From Albugo candida (lineage: Eukaryota > Oomycota > Peronosporomycetes > Albuginales > Albuginaceae): 64,000 nt of DNA. Position 1 is the stretch's first letter, and each line of letters begins with the position of its first letter. This document shows positions 46,801 through 58,776 of this stretch, piece by piece. A program made the translations under genes and the position numbers. The notes under the pieces are model-generated. The model saw only the letters and a list, made by a program, of their open reading frames with translations, did not search any database and was not told where the DNA came from. The stretch covers positions 496,001 to 560,000 of the forward strand of contig CAJNAR010000154.1 in assembly GCA_905220665.1 (NCBI GenBank). The letters are read 5' to 3'.

Positions 46801-48399
46801 CAAACACCGTTTCATTGGACGCTTCTATAAAGCCACGTCAAGGACTTCTAAGATGCCTGTGGAGAATGAATAATACACCACGAGCTGTCTTTGGGTGACT
46901 ACTGGTTGCCCAGACAATGATTTAATAACTTCTGTGGTATGCAAACATCCACGCGCAAACATCAGCAGAGAAAGTTCCATAGAAAAATATTCGTCCCACG
47001 AAAATAGCTACAACGCATTCAAGTCCTACAACAGTTCACATTCACCCTTTGATGATTATCTTGGTAAAAAAGACCAATCGCCACGCACCCTTTTGACCAC
47101 ACAAGCTATTTGGAATTTGTAGCACAGCACCTCACCTCATAGGAAGTGGAATACTTCGCATTAGATGGATTAGACTGGAGAATTATAACTTGAATTTTTG
47201 AATGGTCTCCAAAGAATTTAGTGCTAGATGAAACAGATCGTGGGTTTCTACTGCGCCCAGTTACTACATTATAAACCTGCTTTTCGTAATCCAAGCACAT
47301 GTTTCTGTACAATGCTGGCATGATGTATGAACTTAACCGAGAATTTCGAGAATCGTTTACTCCGGCAATACAAAGTTCTAACTTTAGCTCTCTAGCAAAT
47401 AGCATCGTCCTATTTGGATAAAAACGAGGCTTTTTTAGCGATGCTCTATTGAAAGCTCAATAATGTCTAGTTCCCTAAGGGATGTACGATCCCGACCTAT
47501 ATGTATGATATCGTGCTATAATATAATTAGATAAGATCTATATGAATGGTTACAAGTCAGTAACAAAGCTAGACGCAGAGAATACCGTTACCACTCCGAA
47601 CTATCCATCCATGAGTAGCGTAACGTCATAACCCGCTGATGGGATGATTCAGGGATGCTACGAAACAATTGACAGCGTGACTCTCGTTTATAAAAAATAC
47701 AAAATTCGACTCCATTAAAAAGGTTCTCATATTTGTAACGTACAAAGTATATGCTTTTCTCTTTTACCAATTGGCAAGAAAAGGTGTAGGACCAGTACAA
47801 GTTTCCCAGAGCATTTACGAGTTGCGAGGCGTATGTTTGAGAAACCATGCTTTCATAGGATTTAGGCAAGCAGCAATTCCCAGGAAACGCTACTGATTCC
47901 AGAAAATGCTTTATTCGTTTATACGCAACGGGACTTTCTTGTCAAGAGTTGAAGTTCTACCCGAGGTTCTGTTACTTTGCCCTTACAACATCATCCAACA
48001 CTGCGGAGCCGTTAATTTGATACATAATTCATTCAAGTAAGGAAGCATTTCCGTGCCTTAAATACAGAATACATAACGGTATCTTATTTGCTCCATTCCA
48101 TCCATAATTGATCAGTTATTCAGATCCAAGCAGGAGATTAGACTGATGTATTGTTGCTAAACCAGATTATTTCGCTTAAGCCTGTTACATCATGCCGTTG
48201 TAATCTATCATACGTTTATAACTACATGTGACGGATAATGTTGTACCAAGATGTCCTCAAGAGAACATATCAAGTACAAGTCTTCAAATTGAAGTCCAGG
48301 ACATTGCGTTGATCCAAGCAACTAATCAAAATTGATCCTAGATACTCTTATGGCCAAAAAAACAGCATTTTGTAGATTTGTCAAAACCATCTATTTCTT
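46801..48399. other. no feature recognised
   Basis: 1.6 kb of AT-rich DNA. The first few hundred bases may be the rest of the LINE relic. No ORF has family character. Confidence 0.4.
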
Positions 48400-49760
48400 T
48401 CATCTGCTATATGAATTGCGCCTATGCGCTCCAGCAAGCACGTCTTGATGTCGTCAATTTTTGTACACACTGATGTTCCCTCTTGACGTAGGCGGTGCGA
48501 TGGGTTCGAATAATCTTCCAGACTTTTCAGTAGTGAATGCATCTGGAAGAATCTCATATTTCCTGGCTTTCTTTTACATCGTTTTCCTCACGACTCCATG
48601 GAATCCATAACGAAAGCTTTATCCTGTTCCAGTAACCAGTAGATCGTTTTATCTGCTCGTTCTTGTGTTTGGGTATGAATTGGTTCTTGAGAACTTTGCT
48701 TTTCCAGTTGTGCGTTCAAATGATTCGGAATTGATCTGAAATGCGAATGTAATACGTAAGGGATGCTTGAAAGTTTTTAACGCGAATAGAGATACCAATG
48801 AGCACGAAGGAATAGAGCTCGAGCGCCGTATCTCGTTGGTTTTGAAATGACTTTACACTTGAGTCCTCGATACGTGCGCTTGATCCGCTAGTCTTCTTCC
48901 ACGACTTGGGATAGCGAATCGATGATACACGTGTAGTCGGCTCGGGCTTGCGTTTAGCTATACTTATGATCCTACAATATTATTGCCAGCGAAGAAAGAG
49001 GGTAGTGATGCTGCGTGTATTATCATCCAAACATTTGTCACTGTAGTGATTTCTGTCCTCTGTTGTGACTGAGAAGCTTTCAGTGTACCGATCACGAGAA
49101 TCGAGTCAACATCATGACGATCCAGCGCGTTAGGAGTCTCCGAATCACGCTCGTTTTCTTCAAACGCATGTAGCGAATGTATCAGTGTATTGGCTCAAAG
49201 TCGAAACACGTTAATACTCAAGGATCTTGTGTCAAAATCAAATTGTGATTCTGCACCACACGCGCTGTGCATTCAATGCCTTGAGGGCATAAAAGGGAGG
49301 AGTGTCCCATTCTGATAGATTCAATGGAATTGAGGTCATAAGATCTCCATTTTCCATTGACTGAGAGCCGCTATCACTGGGAACTTTGGTCTACTCCTGT
49401 TTTCACAATTGAATGACAACATCCGTCCACGCTAACAGCATATCAATGCGATCGACTATTTTCAAAGCTTCTTCATCGATTATAGCTTACACCGCGCCAG
49501 TGCCGTGCTGTTCATCATTTTGTAGAATAGTGCTTTGATCATTTAAATCGATCGAACAGTTTCTCGATGCTCTCGAATAGGATCTCGGAAGCCTAATGAG
49601 CTGTTTCCTTCACGAAAAAATATAAGCCTGCGCTCTGTCCACTAGAAATAGACCATCTCAAAGTGTTTCCACAATCATCTCATTCAGCTTTTCAGGGGAC
49701 GTCGGTACTATTTTGTGAACATAAGTCACTCCGAAGGGCAATACAATCTTTGTAATGCTT
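48400..49760 (-). pseudogene. unassigned gene remnant
   Basis: Minus-strand frames between about 49750 and 48500 contain protein-like pieces interrupted by stops: LPFGVTYVHKIVPTSPEKLN, IDEEALKIVDRIDMLLAWTD (about 49470-49400), NHLNAQLEKQSSQEPIH and ADKTIYWLLEQDKAFVMDSM (about 48720-48600). Their amphipathic, charged character suggests a former cellular gene. I do not recognise it. Confidence 0.3.
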
Positions 49761-50615
49761 CTACTAGCCGCCTTCTTCTCTAAATCACATATTTATCTGC
49801 CTCCAAGGTCAATACATTTATTATCCGACAACAGTCATTCAGAGTCATTTTCATATGTTCTATCATGAGCCTTTCGCATATTATCATCGTTTTGCTGCTT
49901 ATTCTAACGACTTCAATACTTAGTCCATTTCAATTGCTTTTGTATATGTGGCTATTTATTCGGTCACAGAGCGGCGGTGGTTTACTCCTATGTGGTAAGG
50001 TATTAGCGTTGAATGCAGGTACGGTTACGGGGAACTCAATTCTCTGCTCGACTTGTGTAGCATGTCGACTTTTGTGACGAAATATAATAAAAAGAGGACG
50101 TTGCTACGCGATTGAATGAGAATAAAAGCGGCATTGGGATGGACATGGAGCATACTATGCAGAAGATTGGATGGTTGAGCTTGTCGTGCTCTCGTTATCT
50201 GGACGAAAATGTGCGCTTTTTTAGGAATCATAAGCTTTCAATTTGCCTGTGATATGATTACCGGTTTTTTATCAGGTATTGTACCTTCGCGACACACGCA
50301 ACCACTTCGGACCCCTGCTTCTTCCTTCACTTTATCTATAGAATGTTGGGGCTGTGAGTATTATCAGTTTACCACAGACTTTTGTATATGTGATGCGTCC
50401 TTATGTGGAAGTGTGCTTAATTGAATTGACACTGAGTATCTTTACACTGCGTCATCTGACGTGATAGAGCCTTGCGAATGTCTAACATAGAGGAGCTATT
50501 AAATAGAGTTAGAAGGAACACGTATAGATCATAGGAAGTAGTTATTGCATTACTATTCTGAGCTTTTTTTATGATAGCTGCAATACAAAAACTTCCGTTA
50601 GTATAGTATTCATGG
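49761..50615. other. no supported gene
   Basis: A 70-codon plus-strand ORF (49865-50077) has a hydrophobic N-terminus (MSLSHIIIVLLLILTTSIL) and could be a tiny secreted or membrane peptide, but it has no other support. Otherwise AT-rich DNA, including the 3' flank of the next minus-strand ORF. Confidence 0.35.
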
Positions 50616-51257
50616 CTAATATTCATGTATCACCAGGTTATCAAGGTCTCCCCAAGGGTCTTTTATTATTATGAATTGCAGTTGCGCCAGCGCCCTCTGT
50701 CCAAGTGTCAGATGTTTGTTGGTCAGTGCTTCTACTTCTGAAAGAGCAAGTTTCACTGTATTCTTGATATCTCCAATCTTTAACTGTAATATTCGTTCAT
50801 TCGAAGGCAACGGATCCAACGTAAACTTGTCTTCAACCGTGCCAGGAATAAGTGTAATAACACGCGTAAGGTCATAAGAAATCGTTGTACCATGGCACCA
50901 TTTTTCCTCGCTAGAATCTGACATTGTAAATTGTACAGTTGAACCTTTGTCGCCCGAACTGGATACATGGGGTTGAGGTAGATCCAGCTTTGTTAGAGAT
51001 ATTGTGTATTTGTCAAGGCCAGAAAACTTGATGTAGAGTTTACCGCATCTTAACTCAGTAGGATCTTTATCAAGAACATTTTCCCGGAGTTTGTCAAGAG
51101 TGTCAATCTCAATGTGCGGTTTCGGCGTACACTTGTATTGGAAGGAATCCTGACGAATGATAGTGCATGTAGTAAGATCATGAAGAACGCAACCATTCAT
51201 GGGAGATCGTCTCATCAGTGAAAGAGATGCGAGTGCGATATTTCGGACTCGTTCCAT
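50616..51257 (-). CDS. orphan 213-aa protein, possibly related to the 489-aa secreted protein
   Basis: Intact ORF, unusually long for this part of the window. The frame stays open for about 110 codon-bases upstream of the ATG at 51257 without another ATG, so an upstream exon is possible. No signal peptide is obvious from this start. The sequence has beta-rich, mixed composition: three cysteines early (GCVLHDLTTCTII and YKCTPKP), C-G-K-L-Y-I-K-F-S-G, then KGSTVQFTMSDSSEE and a final ILQLKIGDIKN segment. A similar order (C-x3-Y..F-x-G, then KGSTTIQFVLS, then YKIKILGL) occurs in the 489-aa secreted protein at 58.8-60.2 kb, suggesting distant paralogy. No known domain recognised. Confidence 0.6.
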   Translation of the reverse strand: MERVRNIALASLSLMRRSPMNGCVLHDLTTCTIIRQDSFQYKCTPKPHIEIDTLDKLRENVLDKDPTELRCGKLYIKFSGLDKYTISLTKLDLPQPHVSSSGDKGSTVQFTMSDSSEEKWCHGTTISYDLTRVITLIPGTVEDKFTLDPLPSNERILQLKIGDIKNTVKLALSEVEALTNKHLTLGQRALAQLQFIIIKDPWGDLDNLVIHEY

Positions 51258-52899
51258 GGAGCTTGAGTTGGTTGCGGACGATAGAGACGATTTAAAATGA
51301 ACCAGAACGTGATGATGTTTGGAACCAACAACGGAGCTTGTAAGTACGTTTATTAGGTTCCAAGTTCAATTAACCGCTTTTCTAAGCCTTTATGAACGCG
51401 AACTTATCTTCACTGATGTCAGTTAGGCTGCTAATCTCGAACAGAGGGGCGATGGCTGAGCCCCAGTTGAATACTGTCTGATTCAACTTGATTTGTGGCT
51501 GATGATACAACGACGGGCGACTGACGCTGTTGGAACTTTCTGAGTATGTTTAGACACGTCATCATAACAATAGCGATCTCGCATTGTACATCGTTTCATG
51601 TCGCAGTTCCTCCAGAGCAAACGACGTTGCAACTTGAACAAATTTTATCACATACCATTCTACATGATTCTAGATGATGAAACAGACACATACAGCTCAC
51701 TTAACGGAGATGATCAAGACAAGGTCTCCGCGCTCAATGAATTGACTTCGATTCCTTCTTTATCGAACCAGAAAAACTTCGGAGAGGCTTTCAGTGGTAA
51801 GCACTGCTATTCTTCGAAACGCAGTCGAATTTCATAGCGTTACAGATCCTCGACATCTTCTAAAGGACACACGCAAAAGAAGAATGTTGCTCCTATGGGA
51901 TCATTCTCATACCGTACGACGCTATACTCCACAAATCGCATTATGTAAAACCTGTATCAACATTTGACAAAGCATTTTTCCAGCATTTCGGCGAATTATT
52001 GTTCAAATGCAGCGTTGAGACAATGGATCAGTAGGACCTGCTCGATATGCATAGCCTTCGATACGTACCGTTAATCGCCATATACTTTAGCACGAAGGAG
52101 ACTGTATGGATCCGTATGATGAAAAGCCAATGGATCAAATTCGTTCCACTTTGTGTCTGACTCATCCGTGCATTCTACAAACGGTAAAGGGTTCCGCTAT
52201 TGCTTCCGATTCCTCGTCCACCCACCCGTTTATTTGTTGTCGATGCATATTTGATACAAACATTTCATCTTGATTTCTTTTCGATGATCGTGTCTATAAT
52301 GGAATCTACTGCGTTTATTGTTCATTAGGAACCAAAGTGTATGAGTATTCTTCCGGTGATAGAGCAATATTGCGCCTCCATGTCTTAAAGATTGGAAAGC
52401 CTGGGACCCATTCGATCTCCCCCTAGACAGACTATCTGTTTCGAAAACAATAGATCCATTGAAGTATCATAAAATCTTGTTCGGTCATTCATTATCTCTC
52501 CGTGTCATCGGAGGTGGACCCCTTTTAGTCATACGCATGGATATTTTCTTGTAGTAGTGACCAAACCAGTATCACCCTACTGCTCTGTCTTTAGTAGCGC
52601 AAGATTCTTCTTGGGAATGACGTCTTTAACTTGAAAAATTAGCTGTTTTTGGAAGTTTCCTGGATGTGTCATCTCAATTCAATTTCACTCTAGATACCGA
52701 AAGTTTTTCTTTTCATTCTTCGTTCGTCTTCTTCAATCAACAATTGCATATAAGATGAAACCGAATGCATAGATGTGTGTAATATCTGTTGGGATACCAG
52801 AGTAACATGTTGGTGTGCATTCTGATATTTTGGGGGGGGGGGTAGCCGATTTATGATATAAAGCACTATTGTTTTCTTCCGCCCACCGCTCTTCTTCTC
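51258..52899. other. no supported gene; possible 3' part of the copia relic
   Basis: Short ORFs only (for example 51598-51837, plus). The minus strand from 52.9 kb downwards should correspond to the reverse-transcriptase part of the copia element, but I could not find its motifs. A run of eleven G occurs at 52832-52842. Confidence 0.4.
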
Positions 52900-54150
52900 T
52901 ATTTATTCAGGAGAGTATTGATCGTTCTCCTGTCGTGATTTTTTTGCTCGTCATTTCATCAACACCATTTTGCTCTTGAGCGTAGGATGCAAAAACTAAT
53001 GTATGACGCCACTTCTGCACCAGAGAGTGCGAATTTCGTATTACATGTTCTTTTATGTTGCCAATGCTGATGCACTTGATCTTCTTATCCCATTGAATTT
53101 CCATAACAGAAATATTTTTTATATAAGCAATAAATACATTCTCTTTGGACTGAAGAAAACACGATTACGTGAATTGTGATTTAATTCTTTCACCATTTCG
53201 ATGAAAATCGGGAACCCAGTTTAAAGTTGATGTTCGGTATTAATTTGTCTTTGATGACATGTGGCTAGTAGCAGCACTCTCCAGGTCAATCCAGACGGCC
53301 TTCGTCTTATGTCATAGCATCATGTTCTCCCCGACTACAAAAAATTTACTTCTGTTATTTCTCAGCAGTATTACTCTAGATTTCCAATTTCGTTGCAATG
53401 AAAACATTTGATGGGAACGTTTTTGCTTATAGAGTCATCTGTCATCTTGTTCTGATAAGGGGACTTTCCTATGTGCTTCGTTGCTTGTAATGCAACTATT
53501 CTGGTCGATTACTTCCTTTCAATTCTTTCGAACTTATTTCGAAGCATTCTTTTCTCTTTCAGCAGATCAATTCTTTGTATTTTGCCTATTATCTTACATA
53601 GTTGCCCATGATTTTCTGTTAGCCTTCCAAGCAAAATAACCCACTTCTTATGTCTACTGACAACCTTCCCCATTGCTCTCATCTGTAAGCATAGCTCATC
53701 AAACTATCGGATATTTTTGATTATATCACCATGAGTCATGAACTTGAATTCTTGAAGTTTTTTTCCTTTTATGAACTCAATTATGCATACTTCGGTGAAG
53801 GAAGAATCTGCTTAGTACAGTCTATGGTTGTACTACAATTCCTGGCCATTCCATGGATAATGGCATTTAGTGACATCGCCATTATTGCATACAATTTACA
53901 TCATCGACGATCCATAATGTCATTACTTGATTTCCAGTGTATTCTTCCTTGAATGCAGGAATGTGAGGATCGTGTTCCCACAATTGGTCAATTTTGCATC
54001 GACTAATTTCTCGCAAAATTGTGGCATATAAGAAAATTCGTTTATGTTCTCTCCTTTTGAGTCATATTGGCTCCATGGTACACTGCATATTCTATCAGTC
54101 GTTTTGATGGGAACGCAGCTGTAGTACGTCAAATCAATCAATTATCTGAT
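52900..54150 (-). mobile_element. eroded Ty1/copia retrotransposon (Gag to integrase)
   Basis: Minus-strand order fits a copia polyprotein. At 53.73-53.58 kb the text FDELCLQMRAMGKVV then WVILLGRLTENHGQL matches copia Gag (F-D-x-L..L-x-x-G..V-I-L-L-x-S-L-P-E). At 53.45-53.38 kb a zinc-knuckle relic, IKCFHCNEIGN followed by Y-C, has the histidine replaced. At 53.10-52.91 kb integrase text reads KKIKCI..SYAQEQNGVDE..ERSIL, the catalytic-core Y-x-P-Q-Q-N-G-V-A-E region. Stops and frame shifts are frequent, so it is dead. No long terminal repeats were identified. Confidence 0.72.
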
Positions 54151-56974
54151 TTTGGAACACTTTGTTCAACTTTACACTTATTTGGGATGGTATATATAGT
54201 ACAATGATTGAGGGGTTCCCTCGGGACACTTGCCTATTCTTCTCGACGGACGGGTCAATACCTGGACACTTCTCGACTAAAGCATCTTATTTCGCTGGAT
54301 GCGCGTAGTATGCAGGAAGTAACGTTTACCTCCTTCCACCAATGTTGAAGAAAAGAGAATTGCAAGGCTTGTATGAAGAAATCAATTGTGTCAGTGCTCG
54401 ATTCAGAGTGCTCTGATTGTTGCTTCAAATATACTTTTCAGCGCTGGTTTCGCATACTTCCACGTTGATGATTTGAGCAAGAGCCTTTGTTATGTGTTAC
54501 CGGAAAGACTATCGAGTATCTAATTACACTTGAACTTGTCCCTCTTGCCTTTTCATTCTCAAATCAAGTACAATAAGTCATGTAATTTTGTCCTTACTGA
54601 TATAAGAGTATATTGAAATTATTGATGGAGCCTTTAGATTATCTTTTAGTTGCTCTGTCTCCACTACCCAAACCTTGTTCTTATCTTTACGCAATACTAT
54701 CATGCTTAATTTGTTTCGGACGATACTATCAAATATTTATTAATAAGATCCCTAGCAAGCAATTAAAGAAGCTGACTTTCAATCAACCCTCACTCCATTA
54801 CTCAACTATCTAGGGACTCGATTATATACTTTCTTCATTGTTTAGAAAAGAGAAGTTCAAGCACTCAATCCAAACAGTCATGAGCAATTTCCGCTCTAAG
54901 CGGGAGCCTTTCCCTGCTAGTTATGCGTTTCGTGTGGTATCCATTCGCATTCTTGTAAAAAAGGCCATCGCAAGTCAGCTGTCTCGCCGGGTAATCCCTG
55001 ATTTAGAAGTTTCATTCGCCACAAAATGTTTTGTTTGTTTCCCAGCATTTAGATAATGCAACGACGGTTTAAGTGGACGGTAAATATTGGAATTATCGTA
55101 ATGCCTATCAGGCGAATGGCAGACTTCTGCTTGAATATAATTTATGCACAATACATGTGTTCCTTGATCACATGAAGCGCTGTGCAAAAGTCGTATATAG
55201 CTCTTGCTTTGCTGGCAAATCATCGCGGCGCTTGGAATGCGCCGCGCCAATCTTAATTGCGTATGGAGCTCTAATGACCCAAATGGACCTAAAATTTATG
55301 CTCAATTTGACTGCACAGCGTTATATACTCTTGTAGACTATACATTGATGGAAAAGCTTGGACGAGACGTAAAATCATGTGGGGTTCTCTCGACTTCAGC
55401 GATATCAAAACACTTTTGGCACCAAATAAAGCGTTTGTGTCGTCGATGTGATGTAGCAGTCGACAATTTGACTTGGTATACAGAGGCCTGCAATCTTTTC
55501 CCAGAATAGGTAGCTTACTGAATGGGCCCTACAGCGATGCATCAATAGTCTCTACTGGAGGAAACATGGTCTTCGTATTGGATCATGCCAACTTTATTGC
55601 GCCTTTTACAACGTCTATCCAAGATCCGATTTCGGGAACAGTTGAAGCGATATACGCAACGAATGATCAATCCTGGCAGAGGAAATCTCGAACACACGCG
55701 ATATGGATGAGTCAAGTCAGGGCAGGTGAACCGATAAAATTTGCTCGTACTGACCTGGGTAAATATAATTCGTAGTGTTCAACGCGCCAACTGACATCGA
55801 GGGGTACGATTGTGGTGCCTTTTAACGATTGCATACAATCGTGTAAACGATTGATAAAATGTACGCCTCTTTCTAGTAAACTGGTCATCACCATGTAGTA
55901 CGTTCTACCTTCTTGATTTTCTAACTTTTGTCAGAAGTTTATGCAAGAAGCCCAATGCGAACCACACAATAAGGTAGTGGAGACCTATGCAAGAATGTGT
56001 CGGTTTGCTAAGTAGAATGTGTCATGTTTACCAAGTCCTCCAAATCGATGCAGAATAAATCTTTCGCAGTAGGAATACAGCTGACATATGTTACAGTTCG
56101 GCACGTGGCTGGGGTCTTTCACATACTTGCAATATAAAATGCACTCAGATTACGGGCTTTCAATTCTACTTCCGATCGTCTTTGCTTAGCATGAAGGATG
56201 GGCGATCACTAGCTGTTCCGTTACAGAAACGAGGAAAGAAATTGACAGCAAAAACGACTGATGTAGACTAGCAATCCTCAATCAACATGAAGATTGGTAG
56301 AATGAGTTTTGGGTTATTATATGATCCGTTAACGTGGTGCATAATAGAACCATTGTATTTGATTTTAAATTGCCAGTTTGAACCATTATAGGATTTTCGA
56401 ACAGTGACCAAAACAGAAATGTGTTTTATGATCGCTTAGGAATACTTTAGAATCGGTTCGATGGCATAACTTGAACTCATGTTTCATACCTGCATATTAT
56501 CCATACCCACAGCCGATCATTTTCAAGCACGAGAAGCCACGGGTCACACAGTTAGGTTTGAGATTTTAGATGATTTTCTGCTGTGTAGTTCTTGAATTAA
56601 GAAAAGGACTTCTTTGCTACAGTTATGAGCCCACCATCGATGCGATTTTCGAATTTAATAAGAAAGGAGACTGATACAGTTCGAGGCACTAGAGACGCAA
56701 AGTGTTGCAGCCTGATTCTTGGCTCATTTTGCGTTTATTTTCACATGAAGTGGTACTTCCGCCAAGTACTATGTCTGGTTTGATATCAGATGAGTGCACT
56801 GCCACCTAATAGATACTATTTTATGTCGAATCCAGTACGACAAGATACACACACATTTTCAACACAGATGGCACGACTGTATCTTGTTTTCGTACTCGGC
56901 ACCGCCAGGTTTGGGATGCCTACAAAAGGTAAATCGACCGGACGACACCCACCCATGCATAACCATCTTGGACA
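54151..56974. other. broken ORFs of uncertain origin
   Basis: Plus-strand ORFs of 70-100 codons crowd 54838-55775 in alternating frames (for example YAQFDCTALYTLVDYTLMEK near 55300 and a long ORF at 55473-55775). The density suggests an old multi-frame remnant, perhaps a retroelement protease/Gag region, but no motif is decisive. 55.9-56.8 kb holds nothing recognisable. Confidence 0.3.
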
Positions 56975-57145
56975 AAATACAATATACGAATCCCGACTCC
57001 TGCAGTCAAGTACGGGGAGGATACAGACGAACTACTCGGCACGATGGAAGAGCGTAAGGAGACGTACGATCGCCTCATCTTGGACCAAGTAGATCGTTTT
57101 ATAACAAGATTTAGAGGCCTCGTAATTCGGAAGAACATTCAATAA
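56975..57145 (+). pseudogene. short coding remnant
   Basis: A plus-strand frame ending at the TAA 57143-57145 reads IRIPTPAVKYGEDTDELL and then EERKETYDRLILDQVDRF. It is strongly amphipathic and charged, unlike its surroundings, so it probably is a fragment of a former cellular gene. Family unknown. Confidence 0.3.
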
Positions 57146-58776
57146 TTTGCAAGTCGCACTGCATTCAATACAAGGGTTTATGAGTGAGAAGACATAAAAC
57201 TTTCTCACTGATGAATATTCTCCCTACCCGGTTGCATTTTATTGTCACACCGCCTGGAATAAATTATACGATACCGTCACTTCTCCTCCCCACAGCTGTT
57301 GAGCCCGATACTTGTACTCCTCGATCCATTGACCACTTTAATGAACGTATGAAGGAAGAAATCTTTCAATTGACTTCAAACATTCTTCCATGCGGAACAT
57401 GGAACTACCTGTACCAAAGGCTTTGACGCAATTCGATTCGACCCGCAATTCTCACTTATATCGACACTCATCTCCCATGCAAAAAAAGCGTCAGCCGCAA
57501 CGATCTAATCGTTTAAAATCAACAGCGTTTCATTCGAGTCAAGAAGCCTGATGTTGATAAAAAATTCCAAGTCCACCAAATTGGAACTATCTGAAATAGT
57601 CTTACACAAGCACTTTCTCAACCTCCTTATCTACTTCTTTCGCTCCTAGGATACTTTTCTTATGGCTGTAGAAGCTCATTTATCGCTGATATATCACACC
57701 GGGATATAAAAATCTCTAGTCCTATATACCTACTGATTAGTAAGTAAGACAACAACTTAAAAGCGTGACTTCTGACGTGAGATTCTTCAAGTCATCCGTA
57801 CACACGCGCCAACTTCGTACTACATCCGCACATCTTCGAGGGCGTTTCATGCAATTCCTAAGATAAACTCAAGTCAACTTCAAGCACAGATAACGACTCC
57901 AACTCTCGTACCTTTATCAACTAGCACCCTACACAATGAACCTCACCGCTATTCCTCGACTTAAGTCATTCCAAGCCTGCTCTCTCAATTGTGGCCTTCT
58001 GTAAGCGATGCTTCAATCTCTCTATGTCTCAACTTGGCGTTGGGGACTCCACACCCGGTACTAAAGTTAAACGCGATGTCATTTGTGTATGAGTCGTTGC
58101 CGCGCGCTCCCTTTCTATAAAAATGAATTCCTATCGCCGATACGCATTCTGCAAATACTTTTAGAGGCTTACCGATTCGAAGGATAAACGCAATTGGCTT
58201 TAACAAACATTCTTTAGAGAACTTTTATCAGCTGGAGATCCGCTTCGTCAAGCCCTCAAATTCGCTGATATAAAGTGTTATCCGATCAAAGCCAAGGAAT
58301 ATTCTGCTTTCCAGTGCGTACTTTGCATCCATATCAGTAAGGGCGCATGTATCATGACTTAAGGTTACCGGAATATGACAATTGATACTTGAAATGATGT
58401 GTATTAAAGAACGTGGGGAAGATGTTCGTTATATCGAGTGATGCGCTGCAGAGAATACGTCCTGCACCGAGCGATGTCAAGAGCTATGATAATACGAGAA
58501 TAATGTGCAGTCGTGGCATGAACGCTTGTTTTAATTGCGGTTTAACATTCCTCGTTCAAGTATCATTTGGTGCCCGAGCATCAAACGTTTGATTATCGGT
58601 CTGCGCTGTGTGGGGAAGCCAATCGTAAATCATACAATGAATCCTTCTTAGTTTTCTGTTCTGTGAAAATTCGATCAAGAAGGTGTCAATTTGTAGGAAT
58701 ACGGCTACATTAGGAGAAAATGAAAGTTGCCGAAGAAAAGCGCACGGTCTCGTGTTAAAAGTTCTTCCTATGGATA
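57146..58776. other. no supported gene
   Basis: An 80-codon ORF (57184-57426, plus) and a 73-codon ORF (57985-58206, minus) are present without recognisable features. The remainder is ordinary AT-rich DNA and the 3' flank of the next gene. Confidence 0.4.

Noticed and set aside
49865..50077. Short plus-strand ORF with a hydrophobic start as a small secreted protein gene
   Set aside because: Only 70 codons, no cysteine pattern or conserved flank; kept only as a remark in the intergenic entry.
52832..52842. Run of eleven G as a structural or regulatory signal
   Set aside because: An isolated homopolymer; no other G-tracts nearby for a quadruplex, and it may be a sequencing artefact.
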